From positions 845,031-909,030 of the forward strand of contig NZ_LQCI01000034.1 in assembly GCF_001613935.1 (NCBI RefSeq): 64,000 nucleotides of DNA, given 5' to 3'. The stretch comes from Amycolatopsis regifaucium (GTDB lineage: Bacteria > Actinomycetota > Actinomycetes > Mycobacteriales > Pseudonocardiaceae). The notes below the pieces were generated by a model. It ran no database searches. It was not told the DNA's origin and saw only the letters and a program-made list of their open reading frames with translations. The position numbers and the translations under genes are program-made. Below, piece by piece: positions 9,401-21,741 of the stretch (position 1 is its first letter; every line of letters starts with the position of its first letter).

Positions 9401-9976
9401 CTCGGTGCCACCAAGCCGAACCGCGACGGTGAGCGCATGGTGAAGCAGAACGGCAAGGCCACGCTGCTGGACGGCCGCTCCGGCGAGCCGTACCCGTACC
9501 CGGTCGCGGTCGGCTACATGTACATCCTGAAGCTGCACCACCTGGTCGACGACAAGATCCACGCCCGGTCCACCGGTCCGTACTCGATGATCACGCAGCA
9601 GCCGCTGGGTGGTAAGGCACAGTTCGGTGGCCAGCGCTTCGGTGAGATGGAGTGCTGGGCGATGCAGGCGTATGGCGCCGCCTACACCCTGCAGGAACTG
9701 CTGACGATCAAGTCGGACGACGTGGTCGGCCGCGTCAAGGTGTACGAGGCCATCGTCAAGGGGGAGAACATCCCCGAGCCGGGTATCCCGGAGTCGTTCA
9801 AGGTGCTCCTGAAGGAGCTCCAGTCGCTTTGCCTCAACGTCGAGGTGCTGTCGAGCGACGGCGCCGCGATCGAGATGCGCGACTCCGACGACGAGGACCT
9901 CGAGCGTGCCGCGGCGAACCTCGGCATCAACCTGTCCCGCAACGAGTCGCCCTCGGTGGACGACGTCGTGCACTGA
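6476..9976 (+). CDS. rpoB: DNA-directed RNA polymerase subunit beta
   Basis: 1166 residues, the usual actinobacterial size. The chosen start is TTG 6476, preceded by GGAAGGA (6463-6469); an in-frame ATG at 6455 lies upstream of that site. RpoB forms one pincer and the catalytic cleft of RNA polymerase. The rifampicin region is at about 7745-7820. Q513, D516, H526 and S531 (E. coli numbering) are all wild type, with S531 at codon 7811 (residue 446), so a rifampicin-sensitive type is predicted. Motif GGKAQFGGQRFGEME near the C-terminus is intact. It is followed by rpoC after 85 bp. Confidence 0.98.
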   Translation: MAVSPANQATAATTSAVSRSESTGIPGAPKRVSFAKIREPLNTPNLLDVQIRSFEWFTGDEAWFERRVEEGEENPVGGLEEVLNEISPIEDFSGSMSLSFSDPRFDEVKASVEECKDKDMTYAAPLFVTAEFVNNNTGEIKSQTVFMGDFPVMTDKGTFVINGTERVVVSQLVRSPGVYFDTSVDKTTDKDVFNVRVIPSRGAWLEFDVDKRDTVGVRIDRKRRQPVTVLLKALGWTTEAIRERFSFSETLLATLEKDHTAGTDEALLDIYRKLRPGEPPTKESAQTLLENLFFKPKRYDLAKVGRYKLNKKLGLTTPYDTGTLTEEDIVSTIEYLVRLHAGEDKATVGDQVIPVETDDIDHFGNRRLRTVGELIQNQIRVGLSRMERVVRERMTTQDVEAITPQTLINIRPVVAAIKEFFGTSQLSQFMDQNNPLSGLTHKRRLSALGPGGLSRERAGMEVRDVHPSHYGRMCPIETPEGPNIGLIGSLCSYARVNPFGFIETPYRKVVEGRVTDQVDYLTADEEDRFVKAQANAPISEDGTFVEDRVLVRKKGGEVELIDPLDVDYMDVSPRQMVSVATAMIPFLEHDDANRALMGANMQRQAVPLLRNSAPLVGTGVELRAAVDAGDVLVAEQAGVVEELSADLITIMHDDGTRKSYGLYKFRRSNHGTCFNHRPIVNEGDRVEQGQVIADGPSTENGEMALGKNLLVAVMPWEGHNYEDAIILSERLVQDDVLTSIHIEEHEIDARDTKLGAEEITRDIPNVSEEVLADLDERGIIRIGAEVRDGDILVGKVTPKGETELTPEERLLRAIFGEKAREVRDTSLKVPHGETGKVIGIRVFSREDDDELPPGVNELVRVYVAQKRKIQPGDKLAGRHGNKGVIGKILPVEDMPFMEDGTPVDIILNTHGVPRRMNIGQVLELHLGWLASQGWKIEGNPDWAKNLNEELYDVDPGTNTATPVFDGAKEDELTGLLGATKPNRDGERMVKQNGKATLLDGRSGEPYPYPVAVGYMYILKLHHLVDDKIHARSTGPYSMITQQPLGGKAQFGGQRFGEMECWAMQAYGAAYTLQELLTIKSDDVVGRVKVYEAIVKGENIPEPGIPESFKVLLKELQSLCLNVEVLSSDGAAIEMRDSDDEDLERAAANLGINLSRNESPSVDDVVH

Positions 9977-9984
9977 TCCGCGAT

Positions 9985-10013
9985 GAGGCGGGAGCCACTC
10001 AGGCTCCCGCCTC
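9985..10013 (+). terminator. Perfect 12-bp hairpin in the rpoB-rpoC spacer
   Basis: GAGGCGGGAGCC (9985-9996) pairs fully with GGCTCCCGCCTC (10002-10013) around an ACTCA loop. No U-tract follows, so it may be an RNA-processing or partial attenuation site that sets the beta:beta-prime ratio rather than a true terminator. Confidence 0.5.
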
Positions 10014-10061
10014 CGCTCGCCAACTCCTCTAGTCGCATCAACCCCAAGGGGATGTAAAGAC

Positions 10062-13976
<3,915 letters not shown>

Positions 13977-13994
13977 TCGAAGCCAGAACCACGA

Positions 13995-14027
13995 GAAGGG
14001 CCCTCGCCGATCCGGCGGGGGCCCTTC
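13995..14027 (+). terminator. Intrinsic terminator after rpoC
   Basis: GAAGGGCCCTCGCC pairs with GGCGGGGGCCCTTC (one G-U pair) around GATCC, followed by CCGTTTGT. It lies 18 bp after the rpoC stop. Confidence 0.85.
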
Positions 14028-14153
14028 CCGTTTGTGCAGACGAATCCAGTCACCCGAATAGGTACTGACGCGCCGGGAATCTCGCTAAAGTAAGGCGGTT
14101 CTACGCGGTTCGGGGGCTATGCGCATTTCCCTTGTAATCAGGGGTGACTCTGC

Positions 14154-15922
14154 GTGAGTAAATCACAGGGCGGTAGATCCGTCTCGCGTACTGGGGCTGT
14201 TTATCTCGCCACATTGGCCGCCGCGGCGGCCTTGACCGGCATCTTCGCCGCGCCCGCCGGAGCGGATCCGGAGCCTTCGGTACCTGTCTCCAGCGCACCG
14301 GCGACGTCCGAAGCGCCGGCGAGTTCCGAAGCACCTGCGCCCAATGCGCCGCCTGCGGGGACTTCGGAGTCCGAGGCGCCGAAACAGCAGGCCGAACGAG
14401 CGAAAATCGATGCGTCGGTCGTTTTCGAAAAGCCGGAATACCGGACCGACGAAGACGTCCGGTTCACCTTCAAGATCAAGAATGTCGGTAACGTCGATGC
14501 GTTCGGCGTCTGGGTCTCGCCGTCCTTCGCCGAGCCGACCGACTTGGAGATTCCCTACGAACCAGGCTGGCGGGAGCTCACCTCCGGCAAGGAGGGGAAG
14601 AACCTCAAACAGGGAGAAAGTTTCGAGCTGCAGGTCACGGGCAAGGTCCGGGACATCGAGAAGGCTTTCACCGTCGTGAAGGGAAACCTGTTCGACAAGA
14701 CCCGATTCAAGGTCGGTGAGTTCTCCGGTGGCGCGAACGTCATCAAGGAGACCAGCCGGGTGGCGGGAATCGTTTTCGGTGACAAGAACGGCAACGGTGC
14801 TCTCGACGACGGTGAAAAGCTGGACGGCGTGACCCTCACGTTGCAGTACGTCAACGGCCCCACCAAGTACACGGCCACGAGCGACGCCAATGGACGTATC
14901 GAGTTCGGTGACGTACCCGCCGCCGAGTACCGCTTCGGTGGCGAGGTGGTCAAGGGCTGGTTGTTCCGTTCAAGACCGTCCGGATCGGGACGGACACGAA
15001 GGACTTGCTCTTCCGTGGTGCGCCGCCGCTGAACGGCGCGCTGAAGGCATCGTTGGCCTTCACCAAGGAAAGCTACAAGCCCGGCGACCTGGCGCAGATC
15101 ACCGTGACGCTGTCCAACTCCGGATCGCACCCGCTCACCGGCATCGTGGCCGCTTGTAACCGTGCGGGTGCCGAGCACGCGCTGAACGTTGGGCCCGGTT
15201 GGGGAGAACTCCACTACGCCACGGCCGGGGCGACGATCGCTCCGGGGCAGACGCGTACGTTCGAGGTGTCGGCGAAGGTGCCGGACGCGGCTCTCAATCG
15301 TGGTTACGTCGGAGTGGAATGCGACTTCGGCTATGCCGAGGTCGACATCGAAAGCCACGCCACCGCCCGTGACCGGGCGGTGGTGCCAGGCGGTATCGCC
15401 GCCGTCGTCGGTGACGTGGTCCGCGACGCTGAGCCGGACAAGCCTCGGGAAGGGCTCGCCGGCGTCAAGGTCGTGCTCGTCTCCGACGGCGACTGCCCGG
15501 TCGCGGGCGAGACCACGACCGACGCGAAGGGACACTTCGAATTCCACAAGGTGGTGCCCGGACCGGACTACCGTCTGTACTTCCTGCCTCCGCAGGGCTG
15601 GCGGATCAAGTACGACAACCCGACCTCGATCGACGTGAGGGGTCCGGCGGAGAACCCCGCCACGGTGTTCATCCAGGCCGAGTCCGGCGACGCTCCGCTG
15701 CCCGCCGTCCCCGCCCAGCCGTCGGGCTGCGGCACCTCGGGAACCATCACTCCGGCGCCCGGCGTACCTGGTGGACAGCAGGGTTCCGGCGGTGGAGAGA
15801 GCGGCTCGGGTCTGGCGAGCACCGGTGCCGACGTGCTCTGGCTCGGCGGGCTCGCCCTGGCCGCGCTGGGACTCGGAGGTGCCCTGATGTTCGGCGCTCG
15901 TCGCCGTCGCCTGGCTGACTGA
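14154..15922 (+). pseudogene. Sortase-anchored surface protein with SdrD-B-like domains, interrupted by a frameshift near 14963
   Basis: The first part reads 14154-15032 (GTG start): signal peptide to about residue 37, a Ser/Ala/Pro/Glu linker, an Ig-like domain, then a B-type module with Ca-loop-like DKNGNGALDDGE. The second part is open in the -1 frame through 15922, with its first ATG at 15005: a second Ig-like plus B-type module, a Gly/Ser linker, LASTG sortase motif, membrane helix and Arg-rich tail. LAxTG is the class E sortase signal of actinobacteria. Restoring one G at about 14963 (TTGTTCC to TTGGTTCC) joins them into one 589-residue protein (GWL-VPFKTVRIG). It may be a true mutation or an assembly indel. 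Confidence 0.8.
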
Positions 15923-15938
15923 CCGCGAACAGCCCCAC

Positions 15939-15977
15939 GAAAGCCCCCGGTCCAGCAACCACGGACCGGGGGCTTTC
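15939..15977. terminator. Terminator with perfect 15-bp stem
   Basis: GAAAGCCCCCGGTCC (15939-15953) pairs perfectly with GGACCGGGGGCTTTC (15963-15977) around a 9-nt loop, then CCTTGCT. It ends the surface-protein gene and lies between convergent genes. Confidence 0.85.
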
Positions 15978-16001
15978 CCTTGCTCCGCCGCGACCACCCC
16001 A

Positions 16002-16077
16002 CTTGCGTTTAGCGGGCTAAACGCGATCCGGGGCGCCGGGGACGCGACTTGCGTTTCGCCCCCTAATCGCGATCCGG
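16002..16077. repeat. Two palindromic stop-repeat copies (16002-16029, 16048-16077)
   Basis: Copy 1 is the symmetric form with a CTTGCG left arm and GATCC right end. Copy 2 has a TTTCG left arm, CCCC centre and CTAATCGCGATCC right arm. Cores are 46 bp apart. Copy 2 supplies the last codons (Pro-Asp-Arg-Asp) and the TAG stop of the convergent dipeptidase gene. Confidence 0.9.
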
Positions 16078-16869
16078 GGAGAGGGGAGCGCAGGTCAGGG
16101 AGTGGCGCGCGACGGGGAAGTCGAAGTAGGTGTCCGGGAACGGCTCGTCGATGAAGGTGTAGTGCCACCACTCCTCGGGCAGGTTCCGGAACCCGGCCGC
16201 CGCGAGCGTGCCCTTGAGGAGCTGCCGGTTCGCCCGCGCCTCGCCGGTGATCCGAGGGTCGTCGGTGTGGGAAAGCGTGTCGAAGCAGTCGTACCCGGTC
16301 CCCATGTCGACCATGTTGTCCGGGAAGCGATCCGGTGCGGAGCAGGGCACCAGCGCCTCACCAGGGCGATAGGGCCGCTGCGGCCGGGGCGGCAGTTTCA
16401 CGATCGTCAGGTCCACCGTGCTCCCGCGGCTATGCCCGGACTTCTCCGCGATGTACCCGTCGGCGAACAGCCGGTCCTTCGCCACGTTCGGATAGAACTC
16501 CGCCTTCATCTTCTCGTCGGAGAGGTCCTTGGCCCACCGGACGAAGTGGTCGACGGCACGCTGCGGCCGGTAGCAGTCGTACACCTTGAGCGTGTAGCCC
16601 TGCCGCAACAGCCGACGCTGCGCCGCGCGCAGTCCCTCCGCGGCCCGCCGGGTCAGGAGGCACAGCGGCTGGACATACCCGTCGATCTTCCGGCCGACGA
16701 AGTTGTGCGCCCCGCGGTACCGGATCTCGTGCGGGATCGTCGGCGCCACATCCGAAAGCGCGACGAACTCCGGTGGTGCCTTCTTCTCCGAAGCCTGCGC
16801 GGGCACGGGAAACGCGGTGAGCACGGCGAGAGCGGCAACGGCCAGTGCCCTTCTGAACGTCTTTGGCAT
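16063..16869 (-). CDS. Exported D-alanyl-D-alanine dipeptidase, VanX/M15D family
   Basis: 268 residues from ATG 16869; the ATG at 16941 would place 24 extra residues before the signal peptide. Signal peptide at about residues 1-27 (cleavage near AQA-SE). Zinc-site motif SGHSRGSTVDLT and the catalytic EWWH near the C-terminus match M15D peptidases, which cleave D-Ala-D-Ala. Unlike cytosolic VanX of glycopeptide resistance it is exported and has no vanHA-type neighbours, so a role in wall dipeptide turnover is more likely. The stop codon lies inside a palindromic repeat. Confidence 0.85.
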   Translation of the reverse strand: MPKTFRRALAVAALAVLTAFPVPAQASEKKAPPEFVALSDVAPTIPHEIRYRGAHNFVGRKIDGYVQPLCLLTRRAAEGLRAAQRRLLRQGYTLKVYDCYRPQRAVDHFVRWAKDLSDEKMKAEFYPNVAKDRLFADGYIAEKSGHSRGSTVDLTIVKLPPRPQRPYRPGEALVPCSAPDRFPDNMVDMGTGYDCFDTLSHTDDPRITGEARANRQLLKGTLAAAGFRNLPEEWWHYTFIDEPFPDTYFDFPVARHSLTCAPLSPDRD

Positions 16870-17460
16870 GGCCTTGTCTACCGCGTTGAGGAGCTTCGCG
16901 GACCCACCGATCGTGCGGTACCGCAGGGAAGTTCCCGGCAATTCATAACGAATACATAACGGCCGCGCGTCCGGTGGACGCCGGTTACTGGTCTGTTGTG
17001 ACCTGCGGTAGTGCGGCCAGGTGGCCTAGTTCCCACTACTCGGAAAATCGCCACTCGTTCGGACCAATGGTCCATCCGCATCGTGGGAAATTCACTCTGC
17101 CGTGGCATGTCCCATTCTTTGATCACGAGATTGACACTAGGGCGGCTTCGCACAAGTATTTCGCCCATGCAATCCCCAGTCGCCTTGGTGTGGCGCCGGC
17201 ACGTTGACTTGCGGCAGCAAGCAAGCGCGCTGTGTATGGATTCCTGACCTTTCCGGTTCGTCGTGTCCCGCTGAATTCGTACAGTCGAAACGGCTGTATC
17301 CGTTCGGCGTGTGCTGACGATTTCCGCTGTGCCGCAACGGTTCCCTGCTCGAACCCGCGGTTTATTGCTTTCCCTTGATCCGTGTCGGTGACGTCTGCGC
17401 GAAATGGGGAAGAGGTGTGCCAATTGTCTGGCGCTTCGGTAGCGAAAACAGGGAGAAAGA
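16870..17460. other. Divergent intergenic region between the dipeptidase and SBP56-like genes
   Basis: About 590 bp, visibly richer in A+T than its surroundings, as expected for two back-to-back promoters. I could not place a convincing -35/-10 pair. GGGAGAAAG directly before ATG 17461 is the ribosome-binding site. No plausible gene seen. Confidence 0.5.
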
Positions 17461-19305
17461 ATGCTATCCAACTCGCCCAAGTGGCGAAAAGTGGCGATAG
17501 GCGCCATGGCGGCGGCGCTCGCCGTGGGCACGGTGACCTATACCGGCTCGGCGACGACAGCCTATGCCGACGTCCAGGTCGTCAAGGACGCGAAGAAGGC
17601 GGCTGACGGCAAGGAGTACTGGGTTCAGAACCACCTGGTGGCCAAGGACGTCGCGGCGGCCCGAAGCGCCGACGGCAAGCGCAAGAAGTGGTTGCTGGTC
17701 TGGGCCGGTGACGAGAACATCGCCGACACCCTGGTCAAGGACGTCAAGAACCTGCCGGGTTCGCTCGGCGGCGGCCTGAACAAGATCAAGAACGCGTTGC
17801 CCGGTCCGGACTTCCTCGCCGTGATCGACGCGACGCAGGGCTCGCCCACCTACGGCAAGGTCGTCAACACCGCCACCGTCGGACCGCTGGTCGAGAACGA
17901 GCCGCACCACATGCAGTACGTGTGGCACAAGGGCGACACGATCTACGCCGGTGCGCTGTTCGCCGCCGCGACGTACGCCTTCGATGTCTCCGCGTTGCCG
18001 CAACTGAAGCTCAAGGGCGTCAGCCTCCCGACCCAGACCCTCGGCGGTTCCGTGCCGGACGCGTACTGGGTGCTCAAGGACGGCACCGCGTACGGCACCT
18101 ACATGGGCGGCCCGGTCGTACCCGGCCCGCATACCTACGCCAACGGTGCCACCGTGGTGGGCAACGGTTTCGCCGGCAGCCCGGGCGAGGTCGTCCGCTT
18201 CGACCAGAACGCGCGGGTGCTTTCCGAATCCCCGGCGGCCACACCGCAGGGGGACAACAAGAAGCTGTGCGACAACCTCCCGCAACTGGACAAGCCGACC
18301 TGCGCCAACCCGCACGGGATCCAGGCTCGCGAGGACCTCGACACCCTCGTCACCAGTGACTACGCCGAGCCGCGCAACATCATCCTCGACCCGGTGAAGC
18401 AGCCGTCGCCGTATCTGCGGCGCCCCACCGTCCGCACGTGGGACATCTCCGACCGCAACAAGCCGAAGCTCAAGGCGGTCTCGTACCTGCCGGACGGCCC
18501 CCGCGCCGACCCGGCGGATCCGCTGCACGCCGAGAGCCGCGCGGTCATGGAGACCACGGTGACCAACCTGCCCGGCCACAAGGGCGCGTTCGCCCAGACC
18601 ATGCAGGGCGGCGCGGTGTTCTACACGCCGGACATCACCGCCAAGGAACCGCACTGGATCCAGGTGTTCGACGACGGTGCCGCCAACAAGGCGATCCACC
18701 CGAACAACGACTCCAACGGTGGTGGTTCGAACGGTGGCTGGATCCAGACCAGCCCCGACGACAAGTACCTCTACCGCGCGATCACCGGTCGCTCCAAGGG
18801 CGCGCTCGGCCCGGACGACCCCGGCACCACCGGCGGCGTGTACATCCTCGACATCCAGAAGCTGCTCGCCGCGGGCGACAAGGTCGAGAACATCAAGGGC
18901 CGGATCGACACGAAGGAGAAGTCCCAGCAGGGTGGTGGCGGCGACCTGCCGACCGTCGTCGGCGCGGCGCCGATCAACCCGGGTACGCCCGGCGGCGGCC
19001 CGCACTGGGGCGCCTACGACAACTTCGTGCTCGGCGACGACGGGTACTACCACGAGACCGACAAGCCGCAGCACCTCGCGGTGTCGAACTACTTCGTCGC
19101 CCGGTCCGGTTTGGACGGTGACCACAAGGTCAACCTGCTGAACCTCGGCGAGGACGGGAAGCTCGCGGTCGACCAGAACTTCCGCGACGAATTCACCGGA
19201 CAGGTCGGGATCAACTTCAACCGGAAGACCTGGCCGCACGGGTCCTTCGGAAACGCCAAACCGCACTCCGAACTGTTCGTCGTAGCGGACGCGGATCTCA
19301 AATAA
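17461..19305 (+). CDS. Secreted protein related to the SBP56 (selenium-binding protein/methanethiol oxidase) family
   Basis: 614 residues. Sec signal peptide at about residues 1-36 (AYA-DVQ). The rest has beta-propeller-like spacing and SBP56-like His motifs: EPHHMQYVW, NPHGIQAREDLDTLVTSDY, GPHWGAYDNF, and a C-terminal AVSNYF...D..FNR..WPHG stretch. SBP56 proteins bind a metal through such His residues and some oxidise methanethiol. Assignment is by motif recall only, so substrate and metal are unknown. The next gene, 79 bp downstream, encodes a CopD-like membrane protein, suggesting a shared role at the cell surface. Confidence 0.55.
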   Translation: MLSNSPKWRKVAIGAMAAALAVGTVTYTGSATTAYADVQVVKDAKKAADGKEYWVQNHLVAKDVAAARSADGKRKKWLLVWAGDENIADTLVKDVKNLPGSLGGGLNKIKNALPGPDFLAVIDATQGSPTYGKVVNTATVGPLVENEPHHMQYVWHKGDTIYAGALFAAATYAFDVSALPQLKLKGVSLPTQTLGGSVPDAYWVLKDGTAYGTYMGGPVVPGPHTYANGATVVGNGFAGSPGEVVRFDQNARVLSESPAATPQGDNKKLCDNLPQLDKPTCANPHGIQAREDLDTLVTSDYAEPRNIILDPVKQPSPYLRRPTVRTWDISDRNKPKLKAVSYLPDGPRADPADPLHAESRAVMETTVTNLPGHKGAFAQTMQGGAVFYTPDITAKEPHWIQVFDDGAANKAIHPNNDSNGGGSNGGWIQTSPDDKYLYRAITGRSKGALGPDDPGTTGGVYILDIQKLLAAGDKVENIKGRIDTKEKSQQGGGGDLPTVVGAAPINPGTPGGGPHWGAYDNFVLGDDGYYHETDKPQHLAVSNYFVARSGLDGDHKVNLLNLGEDGKLAVDQNFRDEFTGQVGINFNRKTWPHGSFGNAKPHSELFVVADADLK

Positions 19306-19384
19306 CCCTGTTCGGCGCGGAAGGTCGTGGGTGGCGGGCGCGTCCGCCACCCACGGCCCCGCCGATTCGCTCCGGAAGGTCCCC

Positions 19385-21145
19385 ATGGATCACCACGTCA
19401 TACCGGCGAGTTCGGGTTCGCCCGGCGTCGGCATCGCCCTGGTCCTGCTTCGGCTCGGGCTGTTGCTGGCGACCGCTTTCCTTGCCGGAACCGGGATTCT
19501 GCGCCCGCTGGTGGGCGAACTGCCTCGGCGTCTCTACCTCACCATCGCCGCGCTCGGCGGGGTTTCCGCCGCGCTCGCGGCTGTTTCCGCCTTCGCGACC
19601 GACGTCAATGTCATCGCGCTCATCGTGCACATCGCCCTCGCACTGGCCCTTCCCGTTCTGGTGCGCTGGCCCTCAGCCGGCCGATGGGCTTCCCTCGCCT
19701 TGGCCGCGTTGGTGGTGCTCGAAACCTCGCTCGGGCGGTCCGGGGTGGAGTTCGCCATCGACACCGGCTACGTCGCGGCGGCGGCCTTGTGGTTCGGCGT
19801 CACCGTTCTTTCCGTTTGGGTGCCCGCCGCGGGGTGGCGCCAGACTAACTTCCGGCTCGGCCCGCTTTCCCTGACGCTGGGCGGACTTCTTGTGGTCGCC
19901 GGGGCCGTCCAGCTGTTCTCCTCCGGACTCGGGCTCGACCGACGGATCTACGGAACCTTCTTCGGGATCACGTTGCTGGTGATCGCCGTACTCCCGGCCG
20001 TCGCCACCGTTATCGCCGGATTTTTCTTTTCAGGCAAGGATTCCACGCGTGCCTATCGACTCGGTGCGGCCGCCGTGGCTGTCGGTTTCGTCGCCTGGAG
20101 CGCTCTCGCGGCCATCCCCAAACCGCCCGAACTACCGATTCCCGGAGTCCCTCTGCTCGCCGACGCGTCCGTCGGTGGGCAGCGGATCCCGGTGCTGGTG
20201 AGCCCGCAGCGGCCCGGCAAGAACCTCGTCCATTTCCCGGCGAGCGCCGGAGACGGCCTGTCGGCCGGAATCGAAGGCGGCCTGATCGGCAAGGCCATCG
20301 TGCGTCCCGGCGCCGAGGGCACCTGGGCCGAGGTCGACCTGCCGAAGGGGCGCAGCGACCTGATCGTCAGCCGTGGCGAAGAGAAGACCACGATCGAGGT
20401 CGACGCGGGGGAGGAGCAAGGGCCGGCCATCGAGGACACGGACGCGCCCGAATGCGCGTCGGCCGCGTTGGGTGGCCTGATCGCCGACCGCCGCGACGTC
20501 CTCACTGCGTGCCCCGCGGCCACGCTTTCGGGGGAAGACAGCGGTTCCCTGGTCAAGCTCGTCGAGTTCCTCGCCGGGCGCAAGCCTTCCGCGCTCACTC
20601 TCGTCGAGGACACGTCGCCGCGGAGTGCGGCCGCCGCGAAGCTGGTCCGCGAGACCGCCGCGCGTGCCGGGCTCCCGGTGCAGGCGGAAGCGGGCCCGAA
20701 CACCGCGCTGGTGGTGGTGTCCGGCTGGGCGGGCGGCTACACGGCGATGACCCGCGCGGCCGAGTCCCAGCGGCTCAAGCCGACCCATCAGTACGGCCTG
20801 TACCTGGCGCCGTGGCTCCTCAACGGTCCCATCGTCAACGCCGTCGCGAGTTCCTCGCTGCCGCTGAGGTTCGACCCGCGAGAGCAGGTCGCCGTCAGCT
20901 ACGCGGTCGCCACGAACAACGCTTTCGGCGGCGAAAGCCCCACGCTCGGCGGCTTCCGGAACTGGCTGGGCGGCCAATGGACGTCCGTGAACGGCGACGT
21001 CCAGATCTTCGCCGCGGCGCAGGTCAACGCCATGCCGATGTACCCGGGCGAACCGCACGCCGCCGGGATGATCGCCGACCGGAACTACGCGGGGCAATGG
21101 ATCCCCGACGGCACGATCGTGCCGGTCAGCTCGGTGCTGCGGTGA
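19385..21145 (+). CDS. Polytopic membrane protein with CopD-like membrane domain and extracytoplasmic domain
   Basis: 586 residues from ATG 19385, preceded by GGAAGGT (the in-frame ATG 19331 lacks a site). Eight predicted membrane helices fall in residues about 10-250. The motif DTGYVAAAALWFG resembles the copper-resistance CopD core. A soluble domain of about 330 residues follows, ending in a periplasmic-binding-protein-like stretch (VVVSGWAGGYTAMTRAAES). Family assignment is tentative. Its place directly after the SBP56-like gene and before two tiny secreted peptides suggests one operon. Confidence 0.5.
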   Translation: MDHHVIPASSGSPGVGIALVLLRLGLLLATAFLAGTGILRPLVGELPRRLYLTIAALGGVSAALAAVSAFATDVNVIALIVHIALALALPVLVRWPSAGRWASLALAALVVLETSLGRSGVEFAIDTGYVAAAALWFGVTVLSVWVPAAGWRQTNFRLGPLSLTLGGLLVVAGAVQLFSSGLGLDRRIYGTFFGITLLVIAVLPAVATVIAGFFFSGKDSTRAYRLGAAAVAVGFVAWSALAAIPKPPELPIPGVPLLADASVGGQRIPVLVSPQRPGKNLVHFPASAGDGLSAGIEGGLIGKAIVRPGAEGTWAEVDLPKGRSDLIVSRGEEKTTIEVDAGEEQGPAIEDTDAPECASAALGGLIADRRDVLTACPAATLSGEDSGSLVKLVEFLAGRKPSALTLVEDTSPRSAAAAKLVRETAARAGLPVQAEAGPNTALVVVSGWAGGYTAMTRAAESQRLKPTHQYGLYLAPWLLNGPIVNAVASSSLPLRFDPREQVAVSYAVATNNAFGGESPTLGGFRNWLGGQWTSVNGDVQIFAAAQVNAMPMYPGEPHAAGMIADRNYAGQWIPDGTIVPVSSVLR

Positions 21146-21190
21146 AGGATTCCGCTCGATTCCAGCAGCGGTAAGGAAAAGGGAGAAGAG

Positions 21191-21424
21191 ATGAAGCGAA
21201 TCGCGGCCCGTGTGCTGCTGCCGCTCGCCGTGGCGGGCGCGCTGTCCGGCCTCGCCGGTGGGATCGCCTCGGCCGACCCGTTGCCGGGCCTGCCCGCCGG
21301 TGGCGGTAACCCCGCGGTCTGGCTGATTCCCGGCCTCGACCTCGGCGGACTGCTCGGTCCAGCCGTCCCCGTGCCCACCGACGTCCTCGCCCCGATCTAC
21401 GGGATCATCACGCCGATTTCGTAA
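21191..21424 (+). CDS. Small secreted peptide
   Basis: 77 residues, GGGAGAAGAG ribosome-binding site before ATG 21191. Signal peptide to about residue 28 (ASA-DP). The mature part of about 49 residues is rich in Gly, Pro and Leu, without Cys. No family recognised. It lies between the CopD-like gene and another small secreted peptide. Confidence 0.7.
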   Translation: MKRIAARVLLPLAVAGALSGLAGGIASADPLPGLPAGGGNPAVWLIPGLDLGGLLGPAVPVPTDVLAPIYGIITPIS

Positions 21425-21452
21425 GAAACCGTTACCAGCAAAGGAGAAACCC

Positions 21453-21686
21453 ATGAAGAACACCCTCGTCCGCGCGGTCGCCGGCGCGGCGCTCGCCGGG
21501 CTCGTGGCCCTCGGTTCGGCCGCTCCCGCGCTCGCCGCGCAGGAAGCCCCGAACGATGTCGTGGTGGTCGACGAGCCCGACACGAGCGACCTGAACAACA
21601 TCTGGACGTTCGCGCCGCTCGGTGTCCCGGTGCTGGGCCTCATCCAGTCGCTCAACGGCGTCCCCGGCCGGCTGCTGCCGTCCTGA
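21453..21686 (+). CDS. Small secreted peptide
   Basis: 77 residues, AAAGGAGAAA ribosome-binding site before ATG 21453. Signal peptide to about residue 29 (ALA-AQE). The mature peptide begins acidic and ends hydrophobic. It is the same length as its upstream neighbour and shares the layout signal peptide plus Pro/Gly/Leu-rich tail, so the two may be distant paralogues. Confidence 0.7.
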   Translation: MKNTLVRAVAGAALAGLVALGSAAPALAAQEAPNDVVVVDEPDTSDLNNIWTFAPLGVPVLGLIQSLNGVPGRLLPS

Positions 21687-21741
21687 CTTCCGTGGCGGCG
21701 CGGCTCCCGGGCCGCGCCGCCACTTTCGGTGAGGAGAACCG

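Noticed and set aside
14940..15010. Programmed -1 frameshift in the surface-protein gene
   Set aside because: No X-XXY-YYZ slippery heptamer in the overlap; a one-base deletion explains the reading frames more simply.
16063..16869. Glycopeptide-resistance (vanHAX) cluster
   Set aside because: Only the VanX-type gene is present and it has a signal peptide; no VanH or VanA neighbour.
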